A stretch of DNA of 5,715 nucleotides. Origin: RYN-431 sp036388295. GTDB taxonomy: Bacteria > Planctomycetota > Phycisphaerae > Tepidisphaerales > Tepidisphaeraceae. The notes beneath the pieces are model-generated. The model had not been told where the DNA came from. It ran no database searches and worked only from the letters and a program-made list of their open reading frames with translations. This document shows, in pieces, positions 5,111 to 5,715 of the stretch. A program made the position numbers and the translations under genes. Position 1 is the stretch's first letter, and every line of letters begins with the position of its first letter. The DNA is taken from contig DASVSC010000183.1 in assembly GCA_036388295.1 (NCBI GenBank), forward strand, positions 1-5,715, in the 5' to 3' direction.

Positions 5111-5715
5111 CTAAGCGCCGACGGCGATTTCCTTTTCGACCCAATCGTAGCCGTTCTCTTCCAACTGCAGGGCGAGCGTTTTGTCGCCGGTCTTGACGAT
5201 TCGGCCGTCGATCATCACGTGCACCACGTCCGGCACGATGTAATTCAGCAGCCGTTGGTAATGCGTGACCACCAGCCAGCTGCGTTCGGAATCCTGTTCG
5301 TGCAGGCGGTTGACGCCTTGCGCGACGATCTTCAGCGCGTCGATATCCAGGCCCGAATCGGTTTCGTCCAGCAGGCCCAGCAGCGGGTTCACGACAGCCA
5401 GCTGGAACACCTCGTTCCGCTTCTTTTCGCCGCCGGAGAAGCCTTCGTTGACGGCCCGGTTCATGAACGATTCCTGGATGCCGAGCATCTTCTGCTTTTC
5501 TTTGACGAGCTTGATGAACGCAACGGCGTCCAGTTCGGGCTCGCCGCGGTGCTGGCGGATGGCATTGACGGCGGCTTTGAGGAAGTAGCTGGTGCTGACG
5601 CCGGGGATTTCCACCGGGTATTGAAACGCCAGGAACACACCCTCGCGGGCCCGTTCCTCGGCCGACATCTCCAGAATGCTTTGGCCGTTGAACTGGATGT
5701 CGCCTTCGGTCACTT
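5111..5715 (-). CDS. sufC: SufC, ABC-type ATPase of Fe-S assembly (N-terminus cut by window edge)
   Basis: SufC is the cytoplasmic ATPase that drives conformational change in the SufBC2D scaffold; it is ABC-type but does not act as a transporter. Two hundred residues are visible of about 250 expected, so the start codon and Walker A motif lie outside. A GTG at 5713 is in frame but is only an internal valine. Counting from that valine: Q-loop FLAFQYPVEIPGVS at 27-40 (Q31); the SufC-type signature GFSGGEKKRNE at 91-101; Walker B GLLDETDSGLDIDAL at 113-127 with D116 and E117 and the D-loop SGLD; and the H-loop VVTHYQRLL at 148-156 with H151. The DSGLDIDAL and HYQRLL stretches are specific to SufC among ABC ATPases. 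The gene ends in TAG, 98 nt before sufD. sufB is likely upstream, beyond the window. Confidence 0.96.
   Translation of the reverse strand, partial: VTEGDIQFNGQSILEMSAEERAREGVFLAFQYPVEIPGVSTSYFLKAAVNAIRQHRGEPELDAVAFIKLVKEKQKMLGIQESFMNRAVNEGFSGGEKKRNEVFQLAVVNPLLGLLDETDSGLDIDALKIVAQGVNRLHEQDSERSWLVVTHYQRLLNYIVPDVVHVMIDGRIVKTGDKTLALQLEENGYDWVEKEIAVGA

Noticed and set aside
5438..5441. Fused sufS or sufC as possible frameshift or pseudogene
   Set aside because: Both frames are open throughout, and all catalytic motifs within the visible parts are intact; only the window edge truncates sufC.

Overview
The window is a GC-rich, gene-dense piece of a bacterial chromosome. It holds four parts: the start of a ribosomal-protein operon (rpmJ-rpsM, minus strand), a divergent RNase HII-like gene (plus strand), a convergent intergenic palindrome, and most of a SUF iron-sulfur cluster assembly operon (minus strand). 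I suspect a planctomycete, perhaps Phycisphaerae-like. The basis is the weak or missing Shine-Dalgarno sites on some genes, the dispersed palindromic GGCGAC-type spacer repeat, the unusual RNase HII relative and the SUF layout. This assignment is inference; no taxonomic marker is long enough here to settle it.

Layout: positions 1-374 encode the first 80 residues of ribosomal protein S13 (rpsM) and, upstream of it, the complete 37-residue L36 (rpmJ). Both are read leftwards from a good sigma70-type promoter at 406-433. Positions 481-1455 encode a 324-residue RNase HII-fold protein read rightwards. A 10-bp perfect inverted repeat (1458-1485) lies between its stop and the end of the SUF operon. 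From right to left the SUF operon reads sufC (truncated at the window edge), sufD, a fused sufS-sufE gene, and sufT.

How the SUF genes work together: SufC (ABC ATPase) and SufD are scaffold subunits, normally with SufB, which would be expected upstream beyond the window. The SufS domain takes sulfur from cysteine as a persulfide and the SufE domain relays it to the scaffold. Here both are in one 580-residue polypeptide with both catalytic cysteines intact (C376 and C488). SufT (MIP18/DUF59 family) is a maturation or carrier factor at the end of the operon. No SufA, SufU, or SufR/IscR regulator is visible.

The points most worth a second look are the SufS-SufE fusion, the RNase HII-like protein with GYG in place of the GRG substrate-recognition motif and Glu at an expected catalytic Asp, the 74-bp nested palindrome abutting the sufD ribosome binding site, and a TATAAT box seven bases ahead of the sufS start codon with no Shine-Dalgarno site. 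I see no mobile element, CRISPR array, tRNA or rRNA. The novelty is modest: this is a recognisable housekeeping region with some unusual variants rather than a clearly new system.
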